This document shows positions 29,667 through 39,027 of a stretch of DNA of 64,000 nucleotides, one piece after another (position 1 is the first letter of the stretch; every line of letters starts with the position of its first letter). Under the pieces are notes generated by a model. It did no database searches. It was not told where the DNA came from and was given only the letters and a program-made list of their open reading frames with translations. A program made the translations under genes and the position numbers. The stretch is from Herbidospora mongoliensis (GTDB lineage Bacteria; Actinomycetota; Actinomycetes; Streptosporangiales; Streptosporangiaceae), in contig NZ_BBXD01000018.1 of assembly GCF_001570545.1 (NCBI RefSeq), forward strand, positions 77,782-141,781. The letters are read 5' to 3'.

Positions 29667-30929
29667 ATGAAGCACACCTGGACGGCCGCACTGGCCGTGG
29701 CGGCGACCCTCCTCACCGCCTGCTCCAGCGGTTCTGGCAGCTCAGGCGAGGCGGCTCCGGCCGAGAAGGTCACCCTCACGTACGCCAACTGGAGCGAGGA
29801 CCAGGCGCCCGCGATGGAGCAGATCGCCGCCGAGTTCCAGAAGGAGAACCCGAACATCGCCGTCAAGGTCCAGACGCTGCCCTGGCCCGAATACTGGTCG
29901 ACGCTCCAGGTGGGCGCCGCCGGAGGGACCGCGCCGGACGCGTTCTGGATGCTCGCCGACCACTTCCGCGAGTACGCCAAGGGCGGCGCGCTGATCGACC
30001 TGTCCGACACGGTGAAGTCCACCGGGATCGACATGACGGCCTACCCCAAGGCCGTGTCCGACTCCTACACCTACGAGGGCAAGATCTTCGGGCTGCCGAA
30101 GGACTTCGACACCAACGGCATCTGGTACAACAAGGCGCTGTTCGACGCGGCGGGCGTGAAGTATCCCGATGACACGTGGGGCTGGCCGCAGGTGCAGGAG
30201 GCGGCCAAGAAGCTGACCGACCCGGCCAAGGGCGTCTGGGGCATCGCCGCCCCGATCGACGCGCAGGGCGGCTACTACAACACGATCCTCCAGGCCGGCG
30301 GCAGCATCATCAAGCCGGGCGGCACCGCCTCCGACTTCGCCGGGCCCGAGGCGGTGGCCGGGCTGAAGTTCTGGGCCGACCTCCAGAAGGCCGGATCGTC
30401 GCCGACGCTGAAGCAGCTCTCGGACACCGAGGCGGTGTCCATGTTCGAGAACCAGAAGGTCGCCATGTACTTCTCCGGCGCCTACTGGGCGTTCCGCTTC
30501 CACAACAACGCCGACCTGAAGGGCAAGGTCGACGTCGCCCCGCTGCCCCAGGGCGTCAAGCGCGCCACCGTCACCAGCGGCATCGGCAACGCCGGGTACG
30601 CCGGCAGCAAGCACCCCGAGGAGCTGAAGAAGTTCCTCGCCTTCCTCGGCGGCACCAAGGCGGCCGAGATCCAGGCCGCGACCGGCACCGTGCTCCCCGC
30701 CTACAAGGGCACCCAGCAGCCGTGGCTCGACTCGATGCCGGAGTTCAAGCTCCAGACCTTCATCGACGCCATCGAATACGGCGTGCCGCTCCCGGTCGCC
30801 GGCAACACCGCCGAGTGGCAGGGCCTGGCGGCGCAGTACCTGGCTCCGGCCTGGGACGGCGCCAAGCCGGTCGAGGAAGCGGCCGCCGAGTACCAGACCG
30901 CCGTCGACGAGGTGCTCGCCAAGCAATGA
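29667..30929 (+). CDS. Sugar ABC transporter substrate-binding lipoprotein
   Basis: 420 aa. The ATG at 29667 follows AGAGGA. Signal peptide with lipobox LTAC (Cys about 19), then a Ser/Gly linker, then a family-1 extracellular solute-binding fold: VTLTYANWSEDQAPAMEQIAAEFQKENPNI, DAFWMLADHF, IWYNKALFDAAG and the C-terminal helices. It should bind an oligosaccharide outside the membrane and deliver it to the two permeases that follow. No ATPase gene is in this operon, so a shared MsiK-type ATPase elsewhere is likely. Gene context points to a galacto-oligosaccharide ligand. Confidence 0.93.
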   Translation: MKHTWTAALAVAATLLTACSSGSGSSGEAAPAEKVTLTYANWSEDQAPAMEQIAAEFQKENPNIAVKVQTLPWPEYWSTLQVGAAGGTAPDAFWMLADHFREYAKGGALIDLSDTVKSTGIDMTAYPKAVSDSYTYEGKIFGLPKDFDTNGIWYNKALFDAAGVKYPDDTWGWPQVQEAAKKLTDPAKGVWGIAAPIDAQGGYYNTILQAGGSIIKPGGTASDFAGPEAVAGLKFWADLQKAGSSPTLKQLSDTEAVSMFENQKVAMYFSGAYWAFRFHNNADLKGKVDVAPLPQGVKRATVTSGIGNAGYAGSKHPEELKKFLAFLGGTKAAEIQAATGTVLPAYKGTQQPWLDSMPEFKLQTFIDAIEYGVPLPVAGNTAEWQGLAAQYLAPAWDGAKPVEEAAAEYQTAVDEVLAKQ

Positions 30930-31834
30930 GCCGGGCAACGAGATCGTCAGCGAGGAGCGCGAACAGGTCGGGCGTGGGGTGGGCGCTGCTGTTCATCGCG
31001 CCCGCCACCATCGGCCTGGTCGCGCTCTACCTGTGGCCGTTCCTGTCGACGCTGATCAAGAGCTTCCAGGACGTCCCCGCGTTCGGGCCCGCCACCTTCA
31101 CCGGCGTCGACAACTACACCGAGCTGCTCGGCGACGGCGAGGTGTGGCAGGCGTTCGGCAACTCCGCGCTCTACACCGCGATCGTGCTGCTCGGCATCCC
31201 GCTGGCGGTGGTGCTGGCCGCGCTGATCGAGCAGGCCGGCCGTGGCCGCACGGTCTACCGGGTGCTGTTCTTCCTGCCGGTCGTCACCCTGCCGGTGGCG
31301 ATCGGCATGGTCTGGCGGTTCATCTACAACGGTGACTTCGGGCTGTTCAACTACGTGCTGTCGTGGTTCGGGATCGACGGGCAGTACTGGGTGGCCGACC
31401 CCCGGTTCACCATCTACGCCTTCGCCGCCGTCGGCATCTGGATGGGCCTGGGCATCAACCTGATCATCCTCGGCGCCGGGCTGCAGGCGATCCCGAAGGC
31501 GGTCTACGAGGCCTCCGCGCTCGACGGCGCGGGGCGGGTGAGGCAGTTCTTCCACATCACCGTGCCGCTGCTGAGCCCGAGCATCTTCTTCGTGACGATC
31601 CTCACCGTGATCGCCGCGCTCCAGATGTTCGACCTGATCTTCATCATGCTGCGCAGCGTCAACAACACCGCGCTGGCCGACTCCAAGACGATCGTCTACC
31701 TTTTCTACGAGAAGGCGTTCGTGCAGTTCCAGCAGGGGTACGGCGCGGCGATCGCGATCGTGCTGCTGATCGTGATCATGATCGCGACGGCGCTCCAGTT
31801 CCGTCTCCAGAGATCCTGGGTCTTCTATGGCTGA
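30926..31834 (+). CDS. Sugar ABC transporter permease (MalF-like)
   Basis: 302 aa. The ATG overlaps the binding-protein stop (ATGA). Six transmembrane helices starting at WALLFIAPATIGLVALYLWPF. The ATPase-contacting EAA loop reads YEASALDGAGRVRQFFHITVPLLSP, near residue 195. It forms the inner-membrane channel with the next gene product. Confidence 0.95.
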   Translation: MSRATRSSARSANRSGVGWALLFIAPATIGLVALYLWPFLSTLIKSFQDVPAFGPATFTGVDNYTELLGDGEVWQAFGNSALYTAIVLLGIPLAVVLAALIEQAGRGRTVYRVLFFLPVVTLPVAIGMVWRFIYNGDFGLFNYVLSWFGIDGQYWVADPRFTIYAFAAVGIWMGLGINLIILGAGLQAIPKAVYEASALDGAGRVRQFFHITVPLLSPSIFFVTILTVIAALQMFDLIFIMLRSVNNTALADSKTIVYLFYEKAFVQFQQGYGAAIAIVLLIVIMIATALQFRLQRSWVFYG

Positions 31835-32648
31835 GCGCCGCCGCACCTGGCCGGTCCACCTGCTGCTGGTCATCGCGTCCGTGATCATGGTCGTGCCGTT
31901 CGTCTGGCAGATCCTCACCCTCTTCAAGACGACGTCCGAGGTGTCCAGGATCCCGCCGACGATCCTGCCGCAGGAGTTCAGCCTGCACGCCTTCGAGACG
32001 TTCTTCTCCACGGTGCCGTTCTGGTCGATGTTCGCGGTCTCCACCGGCTCGCTGGTGCTGCGGGTCGTGGGCCAGGTCGCGGTCGCCGCCCTCGCCGGCT
32101 ACGCCTTCGCGCGCCTGCCGTTCCCCGGCAGGAACGCGCTGTTCGGGCTGTTCCTCGCGATGCTGATGGTGCCCAGCCAGCTGTTCCTGATCGGCCAGTA
32201 CGGCCTGATCCGCGACTTCGGGCTGCTCGACACCCTGCCGGCCCTCGCGATCCCCGGCATGTTCTCGGCGTTCGGGACCTTCCTCATGCGGCAGGCCTTC
32301 ATGAACATGCCGCCGGACTACGAGGAGGCGGCCCGGCTCGACGGCGCCAACCCGTTCCAGGTCTTCTGGCACGTCATGCTCCCGATGGCCAAGCCGACCC
32401 TGGCCGCGCTGACGGTGCTGACCGGGCTGTACTCGTGGAACGACCTGCTCTGGCCGCTGATCGTCTCGCCCTCGGGGGAGAACCGGCCGCTGCCGGTCGG
32501 CCTGGCCGGGCTGCAGGGGCAGTTCGGCACCGACTACCCGACCCTGATGGCGGGCGCGTTCGTCTGCTCGATCCCGCTCGTGATCGTCTTCCTGGTGCTC
32601 CAGCGCCAGTTCTTCCGCGGCATCGCCAGCAGCGGACTCAAAGGATGA
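31827..32648 (+). CDS. Sugar ABC transporter permease (MalG-like)
   Basis: 273 aa, overlapping the previous permease by 8 bp. Six helices starting at VHLLLVIASVIMVVPFVW. The EAA loop reads YEEAARLDGANPFQVFWHVMLPMAKP, near residue 170. The short C-terminal tail is typical of MalG-type subunits in CUT1 importers. Confidence 0.95.
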   Translation: MAERRRTWPVHLLLVIASVIMVVPFVWQILTLFKTTSEVSRIPPTILPQEFSLHAFETFFSTVPFWSMFAVSTGSLVLRVVGQVAVAALAGYAFARLPFPGRNALFGLFLAMLMVPSQLFLIGQYGLIRDFGLLDTLPALAIPGMFSAFGTFLMRQAFMNMPPDYEEAARLDGANPFQVFWHVMLPMAKPTLAALTVLTGLYSWNDLLWPLIVSPSGENRPLPVGLAGLQGQFGTDYPTLMAGAFVCSIPLVIVFLVLQRQFFRGIASSGLKG

Positions 32649-32659
32649 CGGAAGGAAAC

Positions 32660-34750
32660 ATGAACCCGATCCACCTGCGCGCGGGCGGCACCAGCGTGGT
32701 CGTCGCCGTCGACGGCGGACGCCTGCCGCGCGTCCTGCACTGGGGCCCCGACCTCGGCGACCTCGGGCCGGACGCGCTGGCCGACCTCCAGCGGGCGGCG
32801 CTTCCCGCCGTCGGCGACAGCGCGGTCACCTATCCGCAGCCCGTCCCGGTGCTCCCGCAGCTCCACGAGGGCTGGCTCGGCCGCCCCGGGCTCGTCGGAG
32901 ACACCGACGGCCGCCGCTGGGCGCCCTACTTCCGCGACGCCGCGCACACGGTCGACGGGTCGCTGCTGCGCTCGACGGCCCGTGACCCCGAGTTCGGCCT
33001 CACGATCGAGGTCGAGATCGAACTCCTGCCCGGCAGCGGGCTGGTCCGCCAGCGGGCCCGGGTGGTCAACGAGGCGGCGGAGCCGTACCGGATCGGCTCG
33101 GTGGAACTGGCGCTGCCGGTGCCCTCGGACGCGACCGAGATCCTCGACCTGACCGGCCGCTGGGCGCTGGAGCGGGTGCCGCAACGGCGGCCGTTCCAGG
33201 TGGGGGAGTGGGTGCGCGCCTCCCGGGGCGGCAAGCCGGGGCTGGAGCACACGCTGCTGCTGGCCGCCGGTGAGCACGGCTTCGGGTTCCGGCAGGGGCT
33301 CGTGTGGGCCACCCACCTCGCGTGGAGCGGCAACCAGGTGCTCGCCGCCGAACTGACCCCGGCGGGCACCCGCCACCTGGCGGCCGGTGAGGTCCTGCTG
33401 CCGGGCGAGGTCGTGCTCGGCGAGGGAGAGTCGTTCCAGAGCCGCTGGCAGTACGGATCGTGGGGCGCCGGCCTCGACGAGATGGCCGGGCGCTTCCACC
33501 GGCATCTGCGGTCACGGCCCCGATCGCCCCGGCCCGTGGTGCTGAACACCTGGGAGGCCGTCTACTTCCGGCACGACCTCGACACCCTGGTCGCCCTCGC
33601 CGAACGCGGCGCGGAACTGGGCGCGGAGCGGTTCGTGCTCGACGACGGCTGGTTCCTGGGCCGTCGCGACGACACCTCCTCCCTCGGCGACTGGACGGTC
33701 GACCCCGGCGTCTGGCCGCAGGGCCTCGGGCCGCTGGCCGACCGGGTGCGCGAGCTCGGCATGGATTTCGGGCTCTGGTTCGAGCCGGAGATGGTCAACC
33801 TCGACTCCGAGCTGGCCCGGCGTCACCCCGAGTGGATCTTCCAGGCCGGGCACGGCCCGGGTGTGCCCTCCCGCCACCAGCACGTGCTGAACCTCGGCCA
33901 CCCCGACGCCTACACGTACGTGTTCGAGCGGATGAGCGAGCTCGTCGGAGAGCTGGACATCGCGTACATCAAGTGGGACCACAACCGCTACCTGCTCGAC
34001 GCCGGTGAGCGGCCGGGCGTCCGGCGGCAGGTCGAGCAGGCCTACCGGCTGATGGCCGAGCTCAAGGCGGCCCACCCCGGCCTGGAGATCGAGTCGTGCG
34101 CCAGCGGCGGCGGCCGCATCGACCTCGGCGTCCTGGAACACACCGACCGGGTGTGGCCCAGCGACTGCAACGACCCGCACGAACGGCTGGAGATCCAGCG
34201 CTGGACGGGGCTGCTGGTCCCGCCGGAGATGCAGGGCACCCACATCGGCGCCACCGAATCGCACACCACCCATCGCGTGCACCCCCTCGACTATCTCGCC
34301 GAGAAGGCGCTGTGGGGTCACCTGGGCCTCGAGGTCAACCTCCTCACCGCCGACGCGGAGACCCTCGCCGCGCTGGCCCGCTGGGTCGCCTTCCACAAGG
34401 AGCACCGGTCCCTGCTGCACTCGGGCCGGGTCGTGCACGCCGACCTGGCCGATCCGGCGTACCGGCTGGAAGGCGTGGTCGCGCAGGACAAGTCCGAGGC
34501 CCTCTACGCGTTCAGCGTGGTCGAACGTCCCGCCGTCTGGCCGCCGGGCCGCGTCCGGCTTCCCGGCCTGGACGACACCCTCACCTACCGGGTCGAAGCC
34601 GTCTATCCGGGCTCGGTTCCCGGCGGAGTGCTCCCGCCCTGGCAGTCGGCCGGGGTCACCCTGCCCGGCCGGGTGCTGCGGCTGGCCGGCGTCGAGGCCC
34701 CGTCGCTGGACGTCGACCGTTCGGTGCTGCTCCGGGTGGTGTCGACATAG
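32660..34750 (+). CDS. GH36 alpha-galactosidase
   Basis: 696 aa. The ATG at 32660 is chosen for GGAAGGA just upstream; an earlier in-frame ATG at 32645 overlaps the permease stop but has no ribosome site. N-terminal beta-supersandwich, then a TIM barrel with NTWEAVYF, FVLDDGWFLGRRDD, GLWFEPEMVN, IKWDHNR (Asp nucleophile) and SCASGGGRIDLG. WPSDCNDPHERL holds the acid/base Asp. No signal peptide: it hydrolyses alpha-1,6-galactosides (melibiose, raffinose-type) in the cytoplasm after uptake. Free galactose would feed the oxidative genes downstream across the AraC gene. Confidence 0.95.
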   Translation: MNPIHLRAGGTSVVVAVDGGRLPRVLHWGPDLGDLGPDALADLQRAALPAVGDSAVTYPQPVPVLPQLHEGWLGRPGLVGDTDGRRWAPYFRDAAHTVDGSLLRSTARDPEFGLTIEVEIELLPGSGLVRQRARVVNEAAEPYRIGSVELALPVPSDATEILDLTGRWALERVPQRRPFQVGEWVRASRGGKPGLEHTLLLAAGEHGFGFRQGLVWATHLAWSGNQVLAAELTPAGTRHLAAGEVLLPGEVVLGEGESFQSRWQYGSWGAGLDEMAGRFHRHLRSRPRSPRPVVLNTWEAVYFRHDLDTLVALAERGAELGAERFVLDDGWFLGRRDDTSSLGDWTVDPGVWPQGLGPLADRVRELGMDFGLWFEPEMVNLDSELARRHPEWIFQAGHGPGVPSRHQHVLNLGHPDAYTYVFERMSELVGELDIAYIKWDHNRYLLDAGERPGVRRQVEQAYRLMAELKAAHPGLEIESCASGGGRIDLGVLEHTDRVWPSDCNDPHERLEIQRWTGLLVPPEMQGTHIGATESHTTHRVHPLDYLAEKALWGHLGLEVNLLTADAETLAALARWVAFHKEHRSLLHSGRVVHADLADPAYRLEGVVAQDKSEALYAFSVVERPAVWPPGRVRLPGLDDTLTYRVEAVYPGSVPGGVLPPWQSAGVTLPGRVLRLAGVEAPSLDVDRSVLLRVVST

Positions 34751-34755
34751 CCGTG

Positions 34756-35619
34756 TCAGCCCTTGGCACGGTTGCGGTAGTCGGTCGGGCTGGCCTCGTG
34801 CATGCGCCGGAAGTGACGGGAGAAGTAGAACGGATCGGGATAGCCGACCTCACGGGCGATGTCGGCGACGGTGGCGTCGGTGGTGTCGAGGAGGCTGCGC
34901 GCCTGCGCCATCCGCAGCGCGGTGTGGTGCGCGAGCACCCCGCCCCCGGTGGCGCGGCGGAACAGCGCGCTCAGATGGGACGGCGACACGCCGACCAGCG
35001 AGGCCAGGTCGGCGACCCGCACGGTGGTGTCGAGCCGTTCGGCCAGGTAGGCCATCGCCCGCTGCAACGGGTCGCCCGGCTCCGGCATGGCGCGGTCGAC
35101 CACGATCTGGGTGATCAGCTTCCACGCGCCGCCCGCGGCGCCCATCAGGCTGGCCGGCGAATGGTCGCGCCCCAGCACGGTGACGATCTCGTCGAGCAGA
35201 GCGACCGCCCGGTCGAGCCGCCGGATCGAGACCACCGGCCTCGACGGGCCGGCGCCGATCTCCTCCAGCAGCTCCGGCAGATCGGTGCCACGCAGGTGAC
35301 ACCACCAGATCGTCCAGGGAGCCTCTTCCGACGCGCCGTAGGCGTGCGGGACGCCGCGCGGGATGACCAGAGCCGCGTTCGATCCGATCCGGTAGGGGGT
35401 GCCGCCGATGGTCGCCCATCCCAGCCCCGCCGTGCAGAGGATGAACACGGCCTCCTCGATGCCGCGAGGCCGTTTCATCAGGTGATCCGCGGCCGACGGG
35501 TAGTAACCGGCGTCGGTGACCATGAGGCGCCGGGTCACCGGCCGGGAACTGGCCTCGGCCACCACCCGGCGCGGCACGACGGTCAGCCGCTGATTGCGGA
35601 ACCCCTCCTGAATCGGCAT
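34756..35619 (-). CDS. AraC-family transcriptional regulator
   Basis: 287 aa from the ATG at 35619. An N-terminal cupin-like sugar-sensing domain (about 20-170; GYYPSAADHLMKRPRG, LVIPRGVPHAYG) is followed by two C-terminal HTH motifs (VRVADLASLVGVSPSHLSALFRRATGGG and VADIAREVGYPDPFYFSRHFRRMHEASPTDYR), the XylS/AraC signature. No ribosome site is visible, so it may be leaderless. It stands between the importer/GH36 operon (convergent) and the oxidative galactose operon (divergent), so it is the natural candidate for a galactose- or oligosaccharide-responsive activator of both. Confidence 0.93.
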   Translation of the reverse strand: MPIQEGFRNQRLTVVPRRVVAEASSRPVTRRLMVTDAGYYPSAADHLMKRPRGIEEAVFILCTAGLGWATIGGTPYRIGSNAALVIPRGVPHAYGASEEAPWTIWWCHLRGTDLPELLEEIGAGPSRPVVSIRRLDRAVALLDEIVTVLGRDHSPASLMGAAGGAWKLITQIVVDRAMPEPGDPLQRAMAYLAERLDTTVRVADLASLVGVSPSHLSALFRRATGGGVLAHHTALRMAQARSLLDTTDATVADIAREVGYPDPFYFSRHFRRMHEASPTDYRNRAKG

Positions 35620-35697
35620 CGGGCCAGTATGCCAGGTACGTCGGATCGTCCAGGCCATCACACACTTCGAACATTCCGCACCACCGAGGAGCACCTG

Positions 35698-36441
35698 TTG
35701 ACTGAAGCCATGGGACGAGGACTGTTGTCGGGGAAGGTCGCCGTGGTGACCGGTGCGGCGTCGGGGATCGGCGCGGCCGTGGTGGAGCGGTTCCGGTCCG
35801 AGGGCGCTCAGGTGATCGCGGTGGACGTGACCGGGCAGGGCCCCGGCCGGTCGGGCGTGCTGACGGTCACCGGTGACGTCTCCGACGCCGCGACCTGGCG
35901 GCGGATCGCCGACCTGGCCCGCGCCGAGTTCGGCCGCTTGGACGTGCTGTTCAGCAACGCCAGCACGGTGGTGCGGGCGCCCGCGCACGAACTGGCGGAA
36001 GACGACTGGGACCGGCAGCTCGCGGTCAATCTGAAGGCGACCTACCTTGCCGTCAACGTGTGCGCCGACCTGCTGCGGGAGAGCGGGGGCACCGTCGTGC
36101 TGACCTCCTCCGTGCACGCCCTGGTGGGTGTTCCCCGGCACCCCGCCTACGCCGCGGCCAAGGGCGGGCTCGTGTCGCTCGGCCGTCAGCTCGCCGTCGA
36201 ATACGGCCCCGACGTGCGGGTCAACACCGTGCTGCCCGGCCCGATCCTCACCCCCGCCTGGGAGGGCATCGGCGAGGAGGACCGCAGGCGCAGCGCGGCG
36301 GCCACCGCCGCCGCCCGGTTCGGCCGCCCCGACGAGGTGGCCGCCGCCGTGGTCTTCCTGGCCTGCGACGAGAGCTCGTACATCACCGGCACCACCCTGG
36401 TGGTCGACGGCGGCTGGACCGCGGTGAAGGACTCGGCATGA
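35698..36441 (+). CDS. SDR-family dehydrogenase, probable D-galactose 1-dehydrogenase
   Basis: 247 aa. TTG at 35698 with GAGGAG at 6 nt is preferred over the ATG at 35710. Classical SDR: TGAASGIG cofactor site near residue 20, DVT after beta2, SNAS in place of NNAG, the SS-VHALVGVPRHPAYAAAK segment holding catalytic Ser, Tyr and Lys, and GGWTAV at the end. It is first in an operon ending in KDPG-type aldolase and sugar-acid kinase, so it most likely oxidises galactose (possibly fucose or arabinose) to the lactone with NAD(P)+. The substrate is inferred from context only. Confidence 0.85.
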   Translation: MTEAMGRGLLSGKVAVVTGAASGIGAAVVERFRSEGAQVIAVDVTGQGPGRSGVLTVTGDVSDAATWRRIADLARAEFGRLDVLFSNASTVVRAPAHELAEDDWDRQLAVNLKATYLAVNVCADLLRESGGTVVLTSSVHALVGVPRHPAYAAAKGGLVSLGRQLAVEYGPDVRVNTVLPGPILTPAWEGIGEEDRRRSAAATAAARFGRPDEVAAAVVFLACDESSYITGTTLVVDGGWTAVKDSA

Positions 36442-37586
36442 CCACCATCACCAGGATCGAGACGTTCCTCGTCCCCCCGCGCTGGCTGTTCTGCCGGGTG
36501 GAGACCGACGACGGCGTGGTCGGCTGGGGCGAGCCCATCGTGGAGGGGCGCGCCGAGCCGGTGCGCGCCGCCGTCCACGTGCTGGCCGAATATCTGATCG
36601 GGCGAGATCCCCTGCGCATCGAGGACCACTGGCAGGTCATGGCCACCGGCGGGTTCTACCGGGGCGGCCCGGTGCTCTCCAGCGCGCTGGCCGGCCTCGA
36701 CCAGGCGTTGTGGGACATCGCCGGCAAGACCTACGGCGTCCCCGTGCACGCGCTGCTCGGCGGGCCGGTCCGCGACCGGGTCCGCGTCTACGCCTGGGCC
36801 GGCGGCGACGAGCTGTCCGACCTGACCGACGGCATCGGCGCCCGGATGGAGGCCGGGTTCACCGCCGTCAAGATCAACGCCACCGGCCGCATGCCCGCAC
36901 TCGCCGGGGTCGCCGCCGTCCGGAGCGTGATCGACCGCATCGCGCTGGCCAGGGAGGTCCTCGGCCCCGACCGCGACCTGGCGGTGGACTTCCACGGCCG
37001 GATCAGCGCGGCCGACGCCCGGCGCATCCTGCCGCTGATCGCGGAGTTCCATCCGCTGTTCGCCGAGGAGCCGGTGCTGCCGGACCGTCCGCACCTGCTG
37101 CCGGGCGTGGTGGCCGCCAGCGGCGTGCCGATCGCGACCGGTGAGAGGCTGTACTCGCGGTGGGACTTCCGGGCCGCGCTGGAGGCCGGGGTGGCCGTGG
37201 TGCAGCCCGACCTGTCCCACGCGGGCGGCATCTCCGAGACCCGGCGCATCGCCTCGTTCGCCGAGGTGTGGGATGCGAAACTCGCCCCCCACTGCCCGCT
37301 CGGACCGCTCGCGCTGGCCGCAAGCCTTCAGGTCGCGTTCGCGACGCCCAACTTCCTGATCCAGGAGCAGTCCATCGGCATGCACTACAACGAGGGCGCC
37401 GACCTGCTCGACTACGTGGTCGACCCCTCCGTGTTCACGTTCACCGACGGATACGTCTCCCGCCCGACGGCGCCCGGACTCGGGGTCGAGATCGACGAGG
37501 CCGTGGTCAGACGCGCCGACCAGGCCGGGCACGCCTGGCGCAACCCGATCTGGCGGCACGACGACGGCGGAGTGGCCGAGTGGTGA
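36438..37586 (+). CDS. dgoD: D-galactonate dehydratase (enolase superfamily)
   Basis: 382 aa, the same length as E. coli DgoD. The ATG overlaps the SDR stop. Mandelate racemase/enolase features: an N-terminal capping domain (TRIETFLVPPRWLFCRVETDDGVVGWGEP), and a barrel with AVKINATGR, AVDFHGRI (metal Asp), FAEEPVLPD (metal Glu), ATGERLYSRWDF (metal Glu), QPDLSHAGGISE and APHCPLGPLALAA (His). These match the acid-sugar dehydratase branch and DgoD closely. It converts galactonate to 2-keto-3-deoxygalactonate. Confidence 0.93.
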   Translation: MTTITRIETFLVPPRWLFCRVETDDGVVGWGEPIVEGRAEPVRAAVHVLAEYLIGRDPLRIEDHWQVMATGGFYRGGPVLSSALAGLDQALWDIAGKTYGVPVHALLGGPVRDRVRVYAWAGGDELSDLTDGIGARMEAGFTAVKINATGRMPALAGVAAVRSVIDRIALAREVLGPDRDLAVDFHGRISAADARRILPLIAEFHPLFAEEPVLPDRPHLLPGVVAASGVPIATGERLYSRWDFRAALEAGVAVVQPDLSHAGGISETRRIASFAEVWDAKLAPHCPLGPLALAASLQVAFATPNFLIQEQSIGMHYNEGADLLDYVVDPSVFTFTDGYVSRPTAPGLGVEIDEAVVRRADQAGHAWRNPIWRHDDGGVAEW

Positions 37587-38398
37587 TCCCGCTGACGGCC
37601 CGCTTCGACCTCGCCGGGGGAGGCCGATGGACCTCCCTGTCGGGAGGCGGCCGGGAATGGCTGTGGTCCCGGCCCGACCCCGCCAGGGCGGCGGCCGTGC
37701 CCGGGTCGGAGTTCGTCGACGTCGGCGGCCTCGAAGAGTGCGTCCCGACGGTGCGCGGGCTGCCCGACCACGGCGACGCCTGGACCCGCCCCTGGACGGG
37801 TTCGCCCGCCCTCAGCACGGTGAGCTGCGACCGGTTCGAGCTGACCCGTGCGGTCGACGATGAGGCGGGGGCGGTGGTGGCGACCTACCGGCTGTCGGCC
37901 GACCCCGGGTTCCGGTTCCTCTGGGCCGCCCACGCCCTGCTCGACCTCAGCGAGAAGGCGCGGCTCCTGGCCCCGTACGGGACCCCGACCCGGATCTTCC
38001 CCGAGGCCGCGCCGCAGCTGGACGTCGCCTGGCCGCCGGGTTCGCCTTATCTGGAGGGCTGCTGGCCCGCGCCGTCCGGGCTGGAACTCGACCGGTTCGG
38101 GCCCGACGACGGCACCGCCGTGGGCGCGGTGCTGCGGTGCGCCGCGGTGCGGGTGGAGGACGAGGCGGACCTCCTCGACCTGCGGGTGGAGGCGCCCCCG
38201 GAGGTCCCCGCCGGGATCGCGTTGTGGCGCAACCTCGGCGGGTTCCCCGACATCTCGCCATACCGGAGCATCGGCGTGGAACCCATGCTCGGCACGGTGT
38301 TCGACCTGGCGGAAGCCGGCCCCGGCGAGGCCGCGACGGTGCCGTCGTCCGGAGAACTGACCTGGCGGCTCGTGCTCGCCGCGGAACGGATGAGCTGA
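37583..38398 (+). CDS. Galactose-mutarotase-like (aldose 1-epimerase fold) protein
   Basis: 271 aa, GTG start overlapping the dgoD stop (GTGA). The pattern suggests a beta-supersandwich sugar-binding protein: an acidic residue in the late SIGVEPMLGTVFDL segment, a strand-rich N terminus (GGGREWLWSRPDP) and a terminal ELTWRLVLAAE strand, like aldose 1-epimerase relatives. It lacks obvious lactonase (SMP-30) motifs. Its place between galactonate dehydratase and aldolase means it could mutarotate galactose for the dehydrogenase, or fill the otherwise missing lactone-opening step. The assignment is tentative. Confidence 0.6.
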   Translation: MIPLTARFDLAGGGRWTSLSGGGREWLWSRPDPARAAAVPGSEFVDVGGLEECVPTVRGLPDHGDAWTRPWTGSPALSTVSCDRFELTRAVDDEAGAVVATYRLSADPGFRFLWAAHALLDLSEKARLLAPYGTPTRIFPEAAPQLDVAWPPGSPYLEGCWPAPSGLELDRFGPDDGTAVGAVLRCAAVRVEDEADLLDLRVEAPPEVPAGIALWRNLGGFPDISPYRSIGVEPMLGTVFDLAEAGPGEAATVPSSGELTWRLVLAAERMS

Positions 38399-39027
38399 TG
38401 ACCGAACACGACGACGTTTTCCTCCGCGCGCTGGCCGGGCACCGGTTGCTGGCCATCGTGCGGGGCCCGGACGCCGGCGCGGCGCTGCGCACGGTCGTCA
38501 CCCTGGCGGAGGAGGGCGTCAGGCTGATCGAGGTCTCCCTGGTCACCGCCGGGGCGCTGGAGGTGATCCGCGAGGCGCGGGCCTCCCTGGGCCCCGACGC
38601 CGACCTGGGCGCCGGCACCGTCGTCACCGGCGACGACGCGCGGGCCGCGGCGGAGGCGGGCGCGTCCTTCCTGGTCACCCCGGCGGTGAGCGAGGCCGTC
38701 GCGGCCGGGCGCGCGCTGGGCCTGCCCGTGCTGGCCGGGGCGCTCACCCCCACCGAGGTCGTGGCCGCCAGGGCCGCCGGGGCCTCGGCGATCAAGCTGT
38801 TCCCCGCCTCGCTCGGCGGTGTGCGCCACCTGCGGGCGCTGCGGGACCCCTTCCCCGACGTGCCCTTCGTCCCGGTCGGCGGGGTCGGCGTGGCCGAGGC
38901 CGCCGACTACCTGGCGGCGGGCGCGGTCGCGGTCGGCGTGGGCTCACCTCTCGTGGGTGACGCCGCCGCCGGTGGCGACCTCGCCGAACTGCGCGCCCGG
39001 GTCCGGCGGCTGCGGGAGGCGCTGTGA
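38398..39027 (+). CDS. KDPG/KDPGal aldolase
   Basis: 209 aa, ATG sharing one base with the preceding stop (TGATG). Class I aldolase of the Eda/DgoA type: LAIVRGPDAGAAL, RLIEVSLVTAGAL (Glu), LGAGTVVT, FLVTPAVS, and AIKLFPAS with the Schiff-base Lys, then FVPVGGVG. It cleaves 2-keto-3-deoxy-6-phosphogalactonate to pyruvate and glyceraldehyde-3-phosphate. Fourth gene of the oxidative galactose operon. Confidence 0.95.
   Translation: MTEHDDVFLRALAGHRLLAIVRGPDAGAALRTVVTLAEEGVRLIEVSLVTAGALEVIREARASLGPDADLGAGTVVTGDDARAAAEAGASFLVTPAVSEAVAAGRALGLPVLAGALTPTEVVAARAAGASAIKLFPASLGGVRHLRALRDPFPDVPFVPVGGVGVAEAADYLAAGAVAVGVGSPLVGDAAAGGDLAELRARVRRLREAL

Noticed and set aside
27140-30034. 964-codon minus-strand frame opposite GH97 and the binding protein
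   Set aside because: Antisense shadow; the plus strand encodes recognised domains with ribosome sites and overlaps.
37583-38398. SMP-30/gluconolactonase
   Set aside because: No beta-propeller metal-site motifs; sequence fits a mutarotase-like beta-sandwich better.
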